Origin: CAZUTK01 sp964623265
GTDB lineage: Bacteria > Electryoneota > B3-LCP
Reading direction: 5' to 3'
Assembly (NCBI GenBank): GCA_964623265.1
Contig: CAZUTK010000001.1
Span: 29,466 to 93,465, forward strand
DNA length: 64,000 bases
How positions within the stretch are numbered: position 1 is the first letter of the stretch; every line of letters starts with the position of its first letter. The notes beneath the pieces were generated by a model. That model did not search any database. It saw only the letters and a list, made by a program, of their open reading frames with translations, and had not been told where the DNA came from. Shown here one piece after another: positions 25,790 to 35,600 of this stretch. A program made the translations under genes and the position numbers.

Positions 25790-26560
25790 CTACGACTCCA
25801 CAATCTTCACTCCCGCCGAAGTACCAATGCGGTTGGCGCCCGCTTCCACCAATTGCAGAGCCGTGGCGAGGTCGCGGATGCCGCCGGAAGCTTTCACCCC
25901 CATCTCGGGTCCCACGACGCGGCGCAGCAGAGCCACATCGCCGACGGTCGCGCCGGCTTTGTTGAAGCCGGTGGACGTCTTGACGAAGGCGGCGCCGGCG
26001 GTTTTCGCCGCCAGACAGGCGCGCACCTTCTCCTCATCCGTCAGCAGGCAGGTTTCGATGATGACCTTGACCGGCTTGCCTCGAGCGGCTTGCACCACCC
26101 GGCGAATATCCTCTTTCACCAGATTCATTCTGCCCGACTTCAGCCAGCCGATGTTGATGACCATATCCAACTCCTCGGCGCCGTCGCGCACATCCTGATC
26201 GGCTTCCGCTGCCTTGATCCGGGTGTGGTTCGCGCCGAATGGGAAACCCACCACCGTCCCCACCTTGACTCGGCTGCCCCGGAGCCACCGCGAGCTATGC
26301 TTCACCCAGCAGGGATGGACGAAGACCGATGCGAAACCGTACTGCACGGCCTCATCGCAGAGCTTGCGAATCTCCGCTTCCGTCGCTTCGGGTCTCAACA
26401 AAGTGTGATCAATTAAGGGGGCGATGCGGGCTTTATGCTTTGTAATCTCCTCCGATGACAAATTCACACCGGCGGCAACGGCGGAAGTCTTTTGATCTCC
26501 GGCTGATGCGGCATCCCGGGGCATCACCTCCGATAACAAACGGGAAATCAGATCTTCCAT
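25790..26560 (-). CDS. deoC: Deoxyribose-phosphate aldolase with N-terminal encapsulation-peptide-like extension
   Basis: A 256-residue class I aldolase: deoxyribose-5-phosphate to glyceraldehyde-3-phosphate plus acetaldehyde. The Schiff-base Lys is in AFVKTSTGF, with IDHTLLRP, FPFGANHT and VKASGGIRD also present. Family members are about 215-225 residues; this one has about 45 extra at the N-terminus. The first 13 residues, MEDLISRLLSEVM, form an amphipathic helix followed by a flexible Ala-rich linker. This resembles the encapsulation peptides that target enzymes such as PduP into bacterial microcompartments. The gene starts three bases after a microcompartment vertex protein, which supports the idea. 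Acetaldehyde is a typical volatile product kept inside such shells. Confidence 0.92.
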   Translation of the reverse strand: MEDLISRLLSEVMPRDAASAGDQKTSAVAAGVNLSSEEITKHKARIAPLIDHTLLRPEATEAEIRKLCDEAVQYGFASVFVHPCWVKHSSRWLRGSRVKVGTVVGFPFGANHTRIKAAEADQDVRDGAEELDMVINIGWLKSGRMNLVKEDIRRVVQAARGKPVKVIIETCLLTDEEKVRACLAAKTAGAAFVKTSTGFNKAGATVGDVALLRRVVGPEMGVKASGGIRDLATALQLVEAGANRIGTSAGVKIVES

Positions 26561-26563
26561 ATC

Positions 26564-26836
26564 CTACTTTTGCACCTCCACTCCATCCACGACTGCGATG
26601 ATGACCGCCTGGACGGGGATGTTCGGATTTTGATATAGAATGCGCGCGCTGCCGCCTTCCTTGTTGACGAGCACCACATCCCCCACTCCGGCATCCACGC
26701 GGTCCAGCGCCAGGAACGTGGCACCGCGGGGAGATTGATCCACATCCAGCGGCTGCACGATCAGTATCTTGCAGCTCTGGAAGTTTTCATTTTTAACGGT
26801 GGCATAGACATCCCCCACCACGCGGGCTAAGATCAT
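26564..26836 (-). CDS. Bacterial microcompartment vertex protein (EutN/CcmL family)
   Basis: A 90-residue pentameric shell protein. Visible family features: MILARVVGDVYATVKNENF at the start, the LDRVDAGVGDVVLVNKEGGSARI core (family pattern D-x-V-G-A-G-x-G-E-x-V-L-V and S-A-R) and the C-terminal IPVQAVIIAVVDGVEV strand. Pentamers of this family cap the corners of microcompartment shells; the usual hexameric tile proteins are absent from this window. Its ATG overlaps the stop of the phosphohexomutase gene (ATGA) and a GGGAG precedes it. DeoC follows three bases later. Confidence 0.93.
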   Translation of the reverse strand: MILARVVGDVYATVKNENFQSCKILIVQPLDVDQSPRGATFLALDRVDAGVGDVVLVNKEGGSARILYQNPNIPVQAVIIAVVDGVEVQK

Positions 26837-28206
26837 TCTTGACTCCCACTGCTGGGAGCGATCCGTCGGATCGCCTGAACAGCTTCTTCCGCCAGAGTCT
26901 CAGCGGTCTGCCGGGTGACTCCCTCGGCGTAGATACGCAGAATCGGTTCCGTATTGGAAGCGCGCACCTGGAACCAGCCTTCCGGTTTGATAATCTTCAG
27001 CCCGTCGGTGCGATCCTGCTTCTCCCGCCTAAATTGTTCGGCGAGCACCGTCAGCACATCATCGGGATTGGAATCGCCTACCGGCATCTTGCGCTTCGTG
27101 ATGAAATACTGCGGCAGGGTATGCATCACGCGCGAAAGCGGCTGATCCATCTCGACCAGTGTTTGTAGCGTCATCAGAATTCCTACGGCGGAATCCCGGG
27201 CGAGGTGCACGGCGGGAAAGATGACTCCGCCGTTGCCTTCTCCGCCGATGACAGCTCCAACTTCCTGCATCTTGCGGATTACGTGGATTTCACCCACCTT
27301 GCTGCGATAGACAGGAACGTCCGCCGCTCCGGCGATCTCCTCTAAGGCTCTTGTAGTAGAGACGTTGGCGACAACTGGGCCGCGCTGATGCTTCAAGACC
27401 AGTCTCGCGGCCAGCACCAGAGTGTTCTCTTCTCCGATCGGCTGTCCGATCTCGCTGACGATCGCCAGACGATCCGCGTCGGGATCCACGGCAAAACCGA
27501 CGTCGCAGGATTCGCTCTGAACCTGACGGCACAGTTCGGTGATATTCTCCGGCAGAGGTTCAGGATTGTGCGGGAAGCAGCCGGTCAGCTCCTTGTTGAT
27601 CTTGACGACACTGCAGCCCAATTCCGCTAAAAGCTGCGGGATCATCACGCCGCCCGCTCCGCAAACGGTATCCACCGCCACCTTGAAATTGCGTTTGCGG
27701 ATGGCGGCGAGGTCGAAGAGCGGACAATTCAGCACGGCGAGGATGTGCTGATCAATCGCGTCCGGATATTCCTTCACTTTACCGATCTTCCGCCAGGAGA
27801 CGTAGTTTTCCTGCCACTGATCCCGGATTGATTTCAGCCGAGCCGCCTGTTCCTCGTCCAAAAACAAGCCGTCCGAGGAGAAGAACTTCAGAGCATTCCA
27901 TTCGGCGGGGTTGTGGGATGCCGTGATCGCGATGCCGCCTGCGGCGTCGCTCTTCTCGACCGCGTACTGAATGGTGGGCGTCGGGGCGATGCCGACATCC
28001 TGGATATTGCACCCCACCGCCAAAAGCCCCGCCAGCGCGGCATGTCGCACCATTTCGCCGGAGGTGCGAGTATCTCTGCCCAGGATGATGTTCCCCCCTT
28101 TGCAATACGTGCCGAACGCCGCTGCAAAGGCAGTTACGACTTCAGGGGTCAATCCGTCTCCCACCACCCCTCGTACTCCCGATACGGAAATCATTAAGCG
28201 ATTCAC
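26833..28206 (-). CDS. glmM: Phosphohexomutase (phosphoglucosamine/phosphomannomutase type)
   Basis: A 457-residue alpha-D-phosphohexomutase. The catalytic phosphoserine is in GIAITASHNPAEWNALKF, the metal loop is DPDADRLAIV and the substrate loop is GEGNGGVIFP. The C-terminal phosphate site RASNTEPILRIYAEG is also present. MISVSGVRGVVG is a typical opening; GTG at 28206 is preferred because a GAGG lies six bases before it. Substrate is uncertain: glucosamine-phosphate is the usual guess for this opening, but some relatives act on deoxyribose-1-phosphate, which would fit the deoC neighbour. It overlaps the vertex protein gene by ATGA. Confidence 0.85.
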   Translation of the reverse strand: MNRLMISVSGVRGVVGDGLTPEVVTAFAAAFGTYCKGGNIILGRDTRTSGEMVRHAALAGLLAVGCNIQDVGIAPTPTIQYAVEKSDAAGGIAITASHNPAEWNALKFFSSDGLFLDEEQAARLKSIRDQWQENYVSWRKIGKVKEYPDAIDQHILAVLNCPLFDLAAIRKRNFKVAVDTVCGAGGVMIPQLLAELGCSVVKINKELTGCFPHNPEPLPENITELCRQVQSESCDVGFAVDPDADRLAIVSEIGQPIGEENTLVLAARLVLKHQRGPVVANVSTTRALEEIAGAADVPVYRSKVGEIHVIRKMQEVGAVIGGEGNGGVIFPAVHLARDSAVGILMTLQTLVEMDQPLSRVMHTLPQYFITKRKMPVGDSNPDDVLTVLAEQFRREKQDRTDGLKIIKPEGWFQVRASNTEPILRIYAEGVTRQTAETLAEEAVQAIRRIAPSSGSQE

Positions 28207-28335
28207 GTGGAGCCTCACTTCAGATGGATTGCCGCTCACACCGACCATAGTAGGTGCAGTATCAATGGGAAAATTTACCCAATTCGAGGAAGGAAATCAA
28301 GAGGTTTCTACAGAAAGGGATCACAGATTGAAGGA

Positions 28336-28614
28336 TTACGTGCCATGGTTCAAGAACATTCCCAGGATGCGCCCCAACTCGAAGCGGCAGAAGCGGCAGA
28401 CGACGCCCTCCCAGAGCTGATAGACGTCCGCTTCGTTCTCTTCCGGTGAGAGCGCCGCTAATTCCGCCAGCAAACGCGCGCGGGTTTTTTCCAGATCCTG
28501 CTCTTCTTCGCCGGACGGGCACAGAGAATCTTCCCCCAAAGCGAAGACTTCGCTGCGCCAGCGGTAAGCACCTCGATTCCCAGGTAACTCTACGCCGCAT
28601 CTCTGGCATTTCAT
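28336..28614 (-). CDS. Small zinc-ribbon protein, unknown
   Basis: A 92-residue protein with two Cys pairs, MKCQRCG at the start and VVCRFCRFE near residue 72, spaced for one zinc ribbon with a Glu-rich helical insert between them. Its ATG overlaps the stop of the radical SAM gene (ATGA), so the two are translationally coupled. The longer frame to 28641 is less likely. Function unknown; the coupling suggests an accessory role for the radical SAM protein. Confidence 0.65.
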   Translation of the reverse strand: MKCQRCGVELPGNRGAYRWRSEVFALGEDSLCPSGEEEQDLEKTRARLLAELAALSPEENEADVYQLWEGVVCRFCRFELGRILGMFLNHGT

Positions 28615-29471
28615 AGTGCGAATCCCCGATGAAGTCCGCAACTGCGCGCGATCTGCACCGCTTCCAAAAGCTCCTCCCGATTCAGCCTGCGATTCATGCC
28701 CGGCAGGCGATCCGCGCGGTAGCAGGGGCGATACTGATCCATGATATTCACGTAGGTGTCGGGTGAAATTTCATGGGCGATGAATTCCAGAACTCCCCGA
28801 CTGTTCTGGAGATGACCAGGGAGCACGAGATGACGGATAAGCAACCCGCGCGTGGCAATCCCGCCGTTAATGACTAAATCACCGACCTGGCGGTGCATCT
28901 CCTTCAACGCCGCTCGGTTCACTTCCGGATAGTCCGCCGCTCCGCTGAACGCCTCCGCCAATCGTCCATCCGAGTATTTGGCGTCCGGCATATAAATTTC
29001 GATCCATCCCGCGCACATCGCCAGAATCTCAGGGCTCTCATAACCGCCGGAGTTGTACACGATCGGCACGGTTAATCCCCCATCTCGAGCCAGCCGGACG
29101 GCGACCAAAATGGAGGGGGTGAATGGCGTAGGCGTGACCAGGTTGACGTTGTGACAACCACGCCGCTCGAGCTCCAACATCATTTTTGCCAGTTCTTCCA
29201 TGGAAACCGGTTCGCCCATCTTCGCCTGGCTGATTTCCCAATTCTGGCAGAACTGACAGGAGAGGTTGCATCCGGCGAAGAAAATAGTCCCCGATCCATG
29301 GTAACCAACCAACTCCGGCTCTTCCCCGTAATGAGGTCCAGCGGAAGAAACTAAAATCTGATCCGTCAAACCGCATTCCCCCACTTCACCCTTCAGGCGG
29401 TTCTTCCGGCACTGATGCCCGCAGAGGCGGCATTCTTTATAGGCTTCCAGCAGATCGTCAAGCTCGACCAT
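28611..29471 (-). CDS. Radical SAM protein, PflX type (pyruvate formate-lyase-activating-enzyme homologue)
   Basis: A 286-residue radical SAM protein. The cluster motif CNLSCQFC binds 4Fe-4S and S-adenosylmethionine. A Cys-rich N-terminus (CRLCGHQCRKNRL, then GECGL) provides a second possible metal site. The GYHGSGTIFFAGCNL and later YVNIMDQYRPCYRA segments match the PflX/COG1313 group, whose substrates are unknown. The start at 29471 has AAAGG upstream; the longer frame overlaps the exporter permease by more than 200 bases and is rejected. No pyruvate formate-lyase-like glycyl-radical enzyme is seen in the window. Confidence 0.88.
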   Translation of the reverse strand: MVELDDLLEAYKECRLCGHQCRKNRLKGEVGECGLTDQILVSSAGPHYGEEPELVGYHGSGTIFFAGCNLSCQFCQNWEISQAKMGEPVSMEELAKMMLELERRGCHNVNLVTPTPFTPSILVAVRLARDGGLTVPIVYNSGGYESPEILAMCAGWIEIYMPDAKYSDGRLAEAFSGAADYPEVNRAALKEMHRQVGDLVINGGIATRGLLIRHLVLPGHLQNSRGVLEFIAHEISPDTYVNIMDQYRPCYRADRLPGMNRRLNREELLEAVQIARSCGLHRGFAL

Positions 29472-29500
29472 TTCGCCTTTACGTCGTCCCGAAGTCTTTC

Positions 29501-30784
29501 TTAAAATCCTCTCTGGGTGAAGAGCTTCGCTCCCAAAATAAAACATAAGACCCCTATAGCCGCAAGAACGCCGCAAGGAAAAAGCATCTCCTGCAGCGTA
29601 AATCCCCGCCAGATGGCTCCTTCCAACGCCAGAACCGTCCATTTCAATGGACTCAGGCTGCTCAGCGTCAGCATCCACGAAGGCATGAAAAAAAGAGGGA
29701 TCATTCCGCCGCCGATCATCGCCATAACCAGCAGCACCGCCCAACCGATGCCGCTGGCGGATGCTTCCGTTTTGCCCAGCACCGCAAGCAGCATCATGAT
29801 GCCCACAAAGCAGAGGGCAGCGCAGACGACCGCGAGAAGCAGAAGGCTGTAGGAATGCGGCTTAACCTGAAAGACAATGTTCGCGAAGAGCAAAAGCAGA
29901 ACGCTCACTGCTACCACGGACAGGAAACACGCCAGCCCCTTGCCTGCCAGAATCTGCTGTTTCTTCAGAGGAGCCATCAGCAGGCGCACCAAGGTTCCGC
30001 GGGTGCGTTCAGACACCAGCGAAATACCGAACGACGCCGTGCAGCCGATGATCGCCCAGATGATCGCCTGAGGAAAGGTCACATCAAAAGGGTTATGAGG
30101 ACCGGATCGCTGCACGGATATATCTGATATATGGACCTGGAGGGGATTCCATCCGGCATATGCCGATGAGCGGTGGGAGTCCTGTTGTGCGGAATCCGCC
30201 CGTGCGTAGAACTCATCCATCTTCAGCAGCGAGCCGCGCAGAGGTTCCAAAAATCGCTGCTCGTCTTCCGGCGCCTCGCTGATGGACTTCACGGCGGACT
30301 GCAGATTCCCCCGCATCTTGTCCGGGTCTGCAAAGACATCGCCGATCCCCCGCATGTAATACCCCGTCAGGACGCCTTGCAGCAGGCTCGCTTCCGCTTT
30401 GCGGGAGGGATCCAATCCGATCTCGATTTGCGCCGGGTCGCCCCAGAACATCCGTTCCCGCGCCGCCCCGAATCCGCTCTGCAAGACAATGTAGGCAACG
30501 CGCTTGCCTCGCTGCACCAGAGCGACGGCTTCTTCGCGCGTAGTCTTCAAAACGCTCAATTCTTGTGCGCTGTCCAGCAGCGCGCAGAAACCGCGGGATC
30601 CGTCGCTGCTGTCTTCGTCCACCAGAACGATGGGAATCGCAGCGGTTTTTCCGCCTTCGCCGGAGAAGATCACGCCGAAAAATATCGCGAATAAAAGCGG
30701 AAAAAATAGCACGAAAAAGGCACCGGTTTTGTCCCGCAACAGCAATTTGATATCTTTGCCTGCCAAAGCCAGAATCTCTCTCAT
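29501..30784 (-). CDS. ABC-2 type exporter permease
   Basis: A 427-residue ABC-2 membrane protein. One transmembrane helix near the N-terminus (GAFFVLFFPLLFAIFFGVIFSG) is followed by a large extracytoplasmic domain of about 180 residues, then five helices in the C-terminal half. The conserved SFGISLVSERTRGTLVRLLMAPLKKQQILAGK segment sits just before the second half, as in NatB/YhgE-like exporters. It overlaps the ATPase gene by ATGA. The pair exports an unknown substrate. Confidence 0.9.
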   Translation of the reverse strand: MREILALAGKDIKLLLRDKTGAFFVLFFPLLFAIFFGVIFSGEGGKTAAIPIVLVDEDSSDGSRGFCALLDSAQELSVLKTTREEAVALVQRGKRVAYIVLQSGFGAARERMFWGDPAQIEIGLDPSRKAEASLLQGVLTGYYMRGIGDVFADPDKMRGNLQSAVKSISEAPEDEQRFLEPLRGSLLKMDEFYARADSAQQDSHRSSAYAGWNPLQVHISDISVQRSGPHNPFDVTFPQAIIWAIIGCTASFGISLVSERTRGTLVRLLMAPLKKQQILAGKGLACFLSVVAVSVLLLLFANIVFQVKPHSYSLLLLAVVCAALCFVGIMMLLAVLGKTEASASGIGWAVLLVMAMIGGGMIPLFFMPSWMLTLSSLSPLKWTVLALEGAIWRGFTLQEMLFPCGVLAAIGVLCFILGAKLFTQRGF

Positions 30785-31629
30785 TCGTCCCTCAACTGCC
30801 TGCCGGTGAGATTCAGGAATACCCTCTCCAGATTACCGCGTTCCACTCGGAAGCGCAGCAAATCGCCCCGCTTTCGCAACACTTCCAGTTCCGTCAGCGG
30901 ATCATCGGTGGCGAAGGATTTTTCTCCTTGCGCGGTTTCCACCACCACCACATCTTTTCCGCCGTATTGGGCGATCAATTCCGCAACAGTCCCCAGGGCG
31001 AGCAGTTTTCCACGATCCAAAATCGCCACCCGGTCGCACAGCCGCTGCGCTTCTTCCATATAATGCGTGGTGTACAAGATGGTTTTGCCTTGACGGCGCA
31101 GTTCGAAAATGTTGTCGAAAATCGCGTTGCGGGATTGCGGATCCATACCGACGGTCGGTTCGTCCAAGAGCAGCAACGACGGATTGTGAACCAGAGCCAC
31201 GGCGAGGTTCAAGCGCCTTTTCATCCCTCCGGAATATACGGCGACTCGGTCCTTTCGGCGATCTTTCAGCTGAACGAACTCCAATGCCCATTCGATGCGC
31301 TGATGCAGGATCCTTCCGTTCAGATTCTGGATCCTTCCGAAAAAAATCAGATTCTCTTCGCCGGTCAGTTCATCATAAAGCGCGAGCATTTGCGGCGCGA
31401 CCCCGATCTGTCTGCGCGTCTCTGGATCTCGGGGATCGCACTGCGCTGCGATCCGCACACTGCCGGAATCCGCCTCTAAAAGACCGACCGCCAGCGATAC
31501 CGTGGTAGTTTTCCCCGCGCCGTTGGGGCCTAAGAGACCGAAAATTTCGCCGCTTTGCACCGTGAGAGAAAGATCCGTCACCGCAGGAGTAGACCCGAAG
31601 GATTTCGAAACACGATCCAAATGGAGCAT
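30781..31629 (-). CDS. ABC transporter ATP-binding protein
   Basis: A 282-residue ATPase. Walker A GPNGAGKTTT near residue 35, signature YSGGMKRRLNLA, Walker B LLLLDEPTVGMD and the switch His in TTHYMEEAQ are all intact. The C-terminal about 60 residues form the extra domain seen in ABC-2 exporter ATPases. The downstream permease overlaps by ATGA. A perfect FNR-type palindrome lies about 10 bases upstream of the ATG, which suggests regulation by oxygen or a CRP/FNR family factor. Confidence 0.94.
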   Translation of the reverse strand: MLHLDRVSKSFGSTPAVTDLSLTVQSGEIFGLLGPNGAGKTTTVSLAVGLLEADSGSVRIAAQCDPRDPETRRQIGVAPQMLALYDELTGEENLIFFGRIQNLNGRILHQRIEWALEFVQLKDRRKDRVAVYSGGMKRRLNLAVALVHNPSLLLLDEPTVGMDPQSRNAIFDNIFELRRQGKTILYTTHYMEEAQRLCDRVAILDRGKLLALGTVAELIAQYGGKDVVVVETAQGEKSFATDDPLTELEVLRKRGDLLRFRVERGNLERVFLNLTGRQLRDE

Positions 31630-31639
31630 AATAGGAACT

Positions 31640-31653
31640 TTGATTTAGATCAA
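31640..31653. promoter_or_regulatory. FNR/CRP-type palindrome upstream of ABC exporter
   Basis: TTGAT-TTAG-ATCAA matches the classical FNR consensus TTGAT-N4-ATCAA exactly. It lies 11-24 bases before the ATPase ATG on the minus strand, so a bound factor would more likely repress than activate. With ten fixed bases, about 0.06 matches are expected by chance in a window this size if bases are equal, more in AT-rich spacers. Confidence 0.45.
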
Positions 31654-31725
31654 AATGCCGTCTGAAGTTGACGTCGCGGTTGCAGTGCGCGGAGGTTGGA
31701 ATGGAGGAAAATAATGGCGAAATCT

Positions 31726-32565
31726 TCAGCTTAAGTCCTCAGGTTCTTCGGAATAAATCCGCAGCAGGCGGCTGGCTTCTTCCAGACGCGCCTTTTCTTC
31801 CTCCGTGAGATTCTCGTAACCCACCCGGCTGATGCGCCCCAGCAGATAATCCACTTCGGATCGAATCGCTTGAATATCCGCCAGCCGCCGCATCTCCAAT
31901 TTCACCTGACGGGCTTCTCTGGCTTCCGTGCGTTTTCGCCTGAATCCTGAGCGCAGAGGGTGCAGGAGGACGCCGCCTTTCAGGTAGAGTAACCCGATCG
32001 CCATGCCGCCCAGATGAGCGAAATGAGCGACGCCGTCCATTGTATAGGACCGCGCCATAAGGAATTCCAGCGCGGCGAAAATCATGACGAAATACTTCGC
32101 CTTGATCGGAATGAAGAAATAGAGCAGGACGAGATTGTTGGGAAACGTCACGCCGTACGCCAGCAGCAGACCGAAGATGGCACCGGAAGCGCCGATGGTG
32201 GGAATGGATGATCCGACATTGAAGGCGATATTGATCAAACCGGCTCCGACGCCGGTGATGAAGTAGTAACGGACGAATCTCTTCGTACCCCAGGTCTGTT
32301 CCAATTGAGAGCCGAACATCCAAAGCGCGAACATATTGAACGCCACATGCAGGAATCCCCCATGCAGAAACATATAGGTGATCAATTGCCAGACGGCGAT
32401 ATGGCGCACCACTTCATTGGGAACGAGACCGAACACCGGCGCCAGCGAAATCCGCAACAGCTCCTGCAAGACAAAGATCGCGCCGTTGATCAGGATCAAC
32501 ACCCGGACCGCAGGTGTCCAGGTCGTTCCGAAGCGGATGGAAGAGGTTCGAAATTCGCCGCTCAT
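31726..32565 (-). CDS. Rhomboid-family intramembrane serine protease
   Basis: A 279-residue protein with six or more helices. The catalytic Ser is in TIGASGAIFG and the catalytic His in FAHLGGMAIG. The family signatures HGGFLHVAFNMFALWMFG and WGTKRFVRYYFITGVGAG are present. A soluble C-terminal tail of about 80 residues is Arg- and Glu-rich and predicted coiled (VDYLLGRISRVGYENLTEEEKARLEE). It cuts transmembrane segments of unknown targets. Catalytic residues look complete. Confidence 0.94.
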   Translation of the reverse strand: MSGEFRTSSIRFGTTWTPAVRVLILINGAIFVLQELLRISLAPVFGLVPNEVVRHIAVWQLITYMFLHGGFLHVAFNMFALWMFGSQLEQTWGTKRFVRYYFITGVGAGLINIAFNVGSSIPTIGASGAIFGLLLAYGVTFPNNLVLLYFFIPIKAKYFVMIFAALEFLMARSYTMDGVAHFAHLGGMAIGLLYLKGGVLLHPLRSGFRRKRTEAREARQVKLEMRRLADIQAIRSEVDYLLGRISRVGYENLTEEEKARLEEASRLLRIYSEEPEDLS

Positions 32566-32611
32566 AATGCGCCATTCACACGATTGTTATTCATTCCTGT
32601 CGAGCGATCTA

Positions 32612-35600
32612 TCACTTCAGGATCAGCACTTTCTGCACGGCTTTCCCCGAAGGGTTCGCGCCTGATGATTCGACGAATTCCAATACCGCGAAATACAAGC
32701 CGGAAGGCAGACTCGCGCCGTTCAACTCGCAGCGGTGAAATCCAGCCGGAAGAGCGGCATGCAGCAAGGTCGCGACCCGGCGCCCTTGCGTATCATATAA
32801 TTTTAACTGAACGATGCCGTCCCTCGGCAGGGTGAAACGAAGCGTGGTACTCGAGTTCGCCGGATTGGGTTGGGGAACTTCGAAACGCACATTTGTCAGC
32901 GATGAGACACCTTTCCCGGAACCGTCTGTATTTCCGGGCGGGTTGGTGCTGAACCGGATAGCGCGCTGGTTTTCCAGCCGCGCCGCCGCGGATGAGTAAT
33001 TTCCCGAATAGGCATATTGCAAAGCTCTCCGGTGACCTTCATCCTCGATGCCCACCGTGGCGTAGTTATTCTCGTCATCCACATCGTGCACGACCAGATA
33101 CTGGAAGAGGATATCCCCGTCGCCGGTGGCGGTGGGGTGTTGCAGCGGATCCAAGAGGATGATCTCAAATGTCTCCTCTTTCCAGAGCGGCGGGGTCTCA
33201 TAATTGCGCCGATTCACCGCGCGGCTCCATTCGATCACATATCTGCCCTGAACAGCGTCGTGACGCGTGAAAACCCGAATCGAAGGGCTCAGGCTTGTAT
33301 CGGGTTTCAAATCGTCCCAGAATGCTGCGATCAGCGCCGGCGGTCCCAATGCGGACGGCATATTCCAATTGCGGAAATTCGCCATCCAGGTGGAACCCAT
33401 CGAAATCCAACCGTTGGAGCAGATGGTGATCGTATCATACGACGCGCCGTAATAAGTGAACGGGAACGGCAATTCCACTACGGCGGAAGCATCGTCGTCA
33501 AGGGGATGATAAGAAGCACCGGCGCCTCCGAATTCGGGATCCAATTCGATCCAATCGAAAGTCGGCGCCGAGGCGTAACCCTGGTCTGTATCGTCATAGG
33601 CGTAGTAGCCGTAGGAATCGGGACCCAGAGGATCGCTCGAAGCGGCTTGACCCAACTGCAAGGGCAAAGCCGCATTCTGATGAAAACCTCCCGATGTCGT
33701 CAACGCCAAGTTAAGAATGACCTGCTGCCCCTTCGCCGCCGTCGGACTTACTTGAAGAGAGAAGGTTTCGCTGCTCATCCCTAAAGCGTTGGGCGGCAAG
33801 GCGGGAAAACCGGACTGCCCCGTCAGGACGGTCACCGCCGAACTGCCGCTGGTCAACACGCCGGAAATTCCCTGCGCGGCGAGGTTCCCCGCGTTCAGGA
33901 TGAACAACCGCACTTGCGCCGTGTTCCCTGGTTCCAGCGATCCCCCCGCGAGGCTGACTTCTATTGGGATGAATTGCAGCCCTTCCACCGGCAGGATGAA
34001 CTTGGCGTCTGTTGTATGCGCACCGTCAGATAGATCCAGAGTAAATTCGACAACATGCCCTTGCAGAGCCGCGCCGGAAAGAGACACGAAAAAAGAAGCA
34101 TCGGCTTCGCCGGTCGGAGTGAGGGAAGCGATTGTCGCGAGCGAGTCCTCGACAATCACGAATGGATCGGATTCGGCTAAGACCGCCTGCAGATTGTTCA
34201 AGGTAACGTCACCGAAATTGCGCAGCCTCACCTTTACTTCTGAACTTTCACCCGTTTTGAGAAATCCGTTTTCATTCACATTGACGGCCGAAATCCCCAC
34301 GGGGAAATCGCTGATCTGCACCGCGACCGAGACCTGCACCGGTTTGCAATTCTGCATAGACGCGGTGGCGGTCAGGGTTCCCGCGGTCAGAGGTTGAATC
34401 TGCACCGCCACGCGCCCTTCGCCGTTTGCGATCCCGCCCGCCGCGACTTCCCCTTCTTTATAGAATGAGACATACGCGCCCCCCAGAGGGGATCCGTCCT
34501 GACGGCGCACCGTCGCCTCAATCAACTGCCTGCCGGGCGGAATTTGTGCAGGTGGATTCAACGTAATCTGCGCCGGGATATCCGTCCAGATCGGCAGCGC
34601 CGGATCGCCAAGGATGTTATAGACGTGGAAATAGAATTCCGTATAGTCGTTGATGCCGGTATTTTCAGGAAAACCGTAGTAAAGTTCCAGCTTGGCGCGG
34701 AATGCCGACTGCCCGATGCGATACAGATTCTCCTCCAGCAAACCTTCGAAAAAGCCTGCATACATCGCGTTGTTCCATTTGGTGTTGGTATGCAGATCCG
34801 AAGGGCCATAGAAAGCGACGCCGCCTTTGGGATTGGTAGGCGTGCCGTAGCGCAGCCAGGCTTCGCCGAAACAGGGGTTGACGGTGGCGTGACCGAAATT
34901 CCCCGTATTGCACACGATGCTCACCATCACCGGCAGACGAAATCCATTAGTTAACCCGTTGATGGCGGCGCGGTCGAAGATGGGGTACTGCCAGCCGTTG
35001 GCGTCCGCCCAGCCGCGGTAAGCGACCAAACTTACTCCGTTGTTGATGGAATTCTGAATATTCGCCGTGCCGGGATAGGAATAGGGATTGCCTGGTCCCC
35101 AGTAAATGACGGTATCCACCTGAGTATAGCCGAAGTCATAGAGCTTATCCATCAGCCAGAGGCTGGTCCAGGCGGGGGTGATGGGCGCGATGCCTTGGTC
35201 GGAGTAATTTCCCGCAGAAATCAGAGCTTTCTTGAACCAGGCGGGATTGGCGGTGTAGGGATTCCTTTCATAAGCGAGACTCTTCCCCAGGACGGTGGAG
35301 AGCTCAATGTCGGATCCGGCGGTGATGCGCCCCACCATCACGTCGGGGAAGTAGTCCAGCCCTTCGAGCATAGAATAGGGATGATCCGTCGGATCGTATT
35401 CGCCGCCGCCCGGCTTGATGATGGTGTAGGTGGGGATTTTAATGGGGTCCACCGTGTCGCCGATTAACAACACGTAATCCAGGGGAGCATCCCCGGCGTA
35501 GTACTCCGCCCGGATCATTTCCGTGATCTCCTCCTTCGTGGTGGAGGAAATAATGGTCTTTAATATCACCTGATACCCCAACTCCCGCTTCCAAGTCATG

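Noticed and set aside
25790..26560. Reading the DeoC N-terminal extension as a signal peptide
   Set aside because: The segment is amphipathic and not hydrophobic enough, and DeoC is cytosolic; an encapsulation-type helix fits better.
29472..29744. Longer start for the PflX-like gene at 29744
   Set aside because: It would overlap the exporter permease by more than 200 bases; AAAGG supports 29471.
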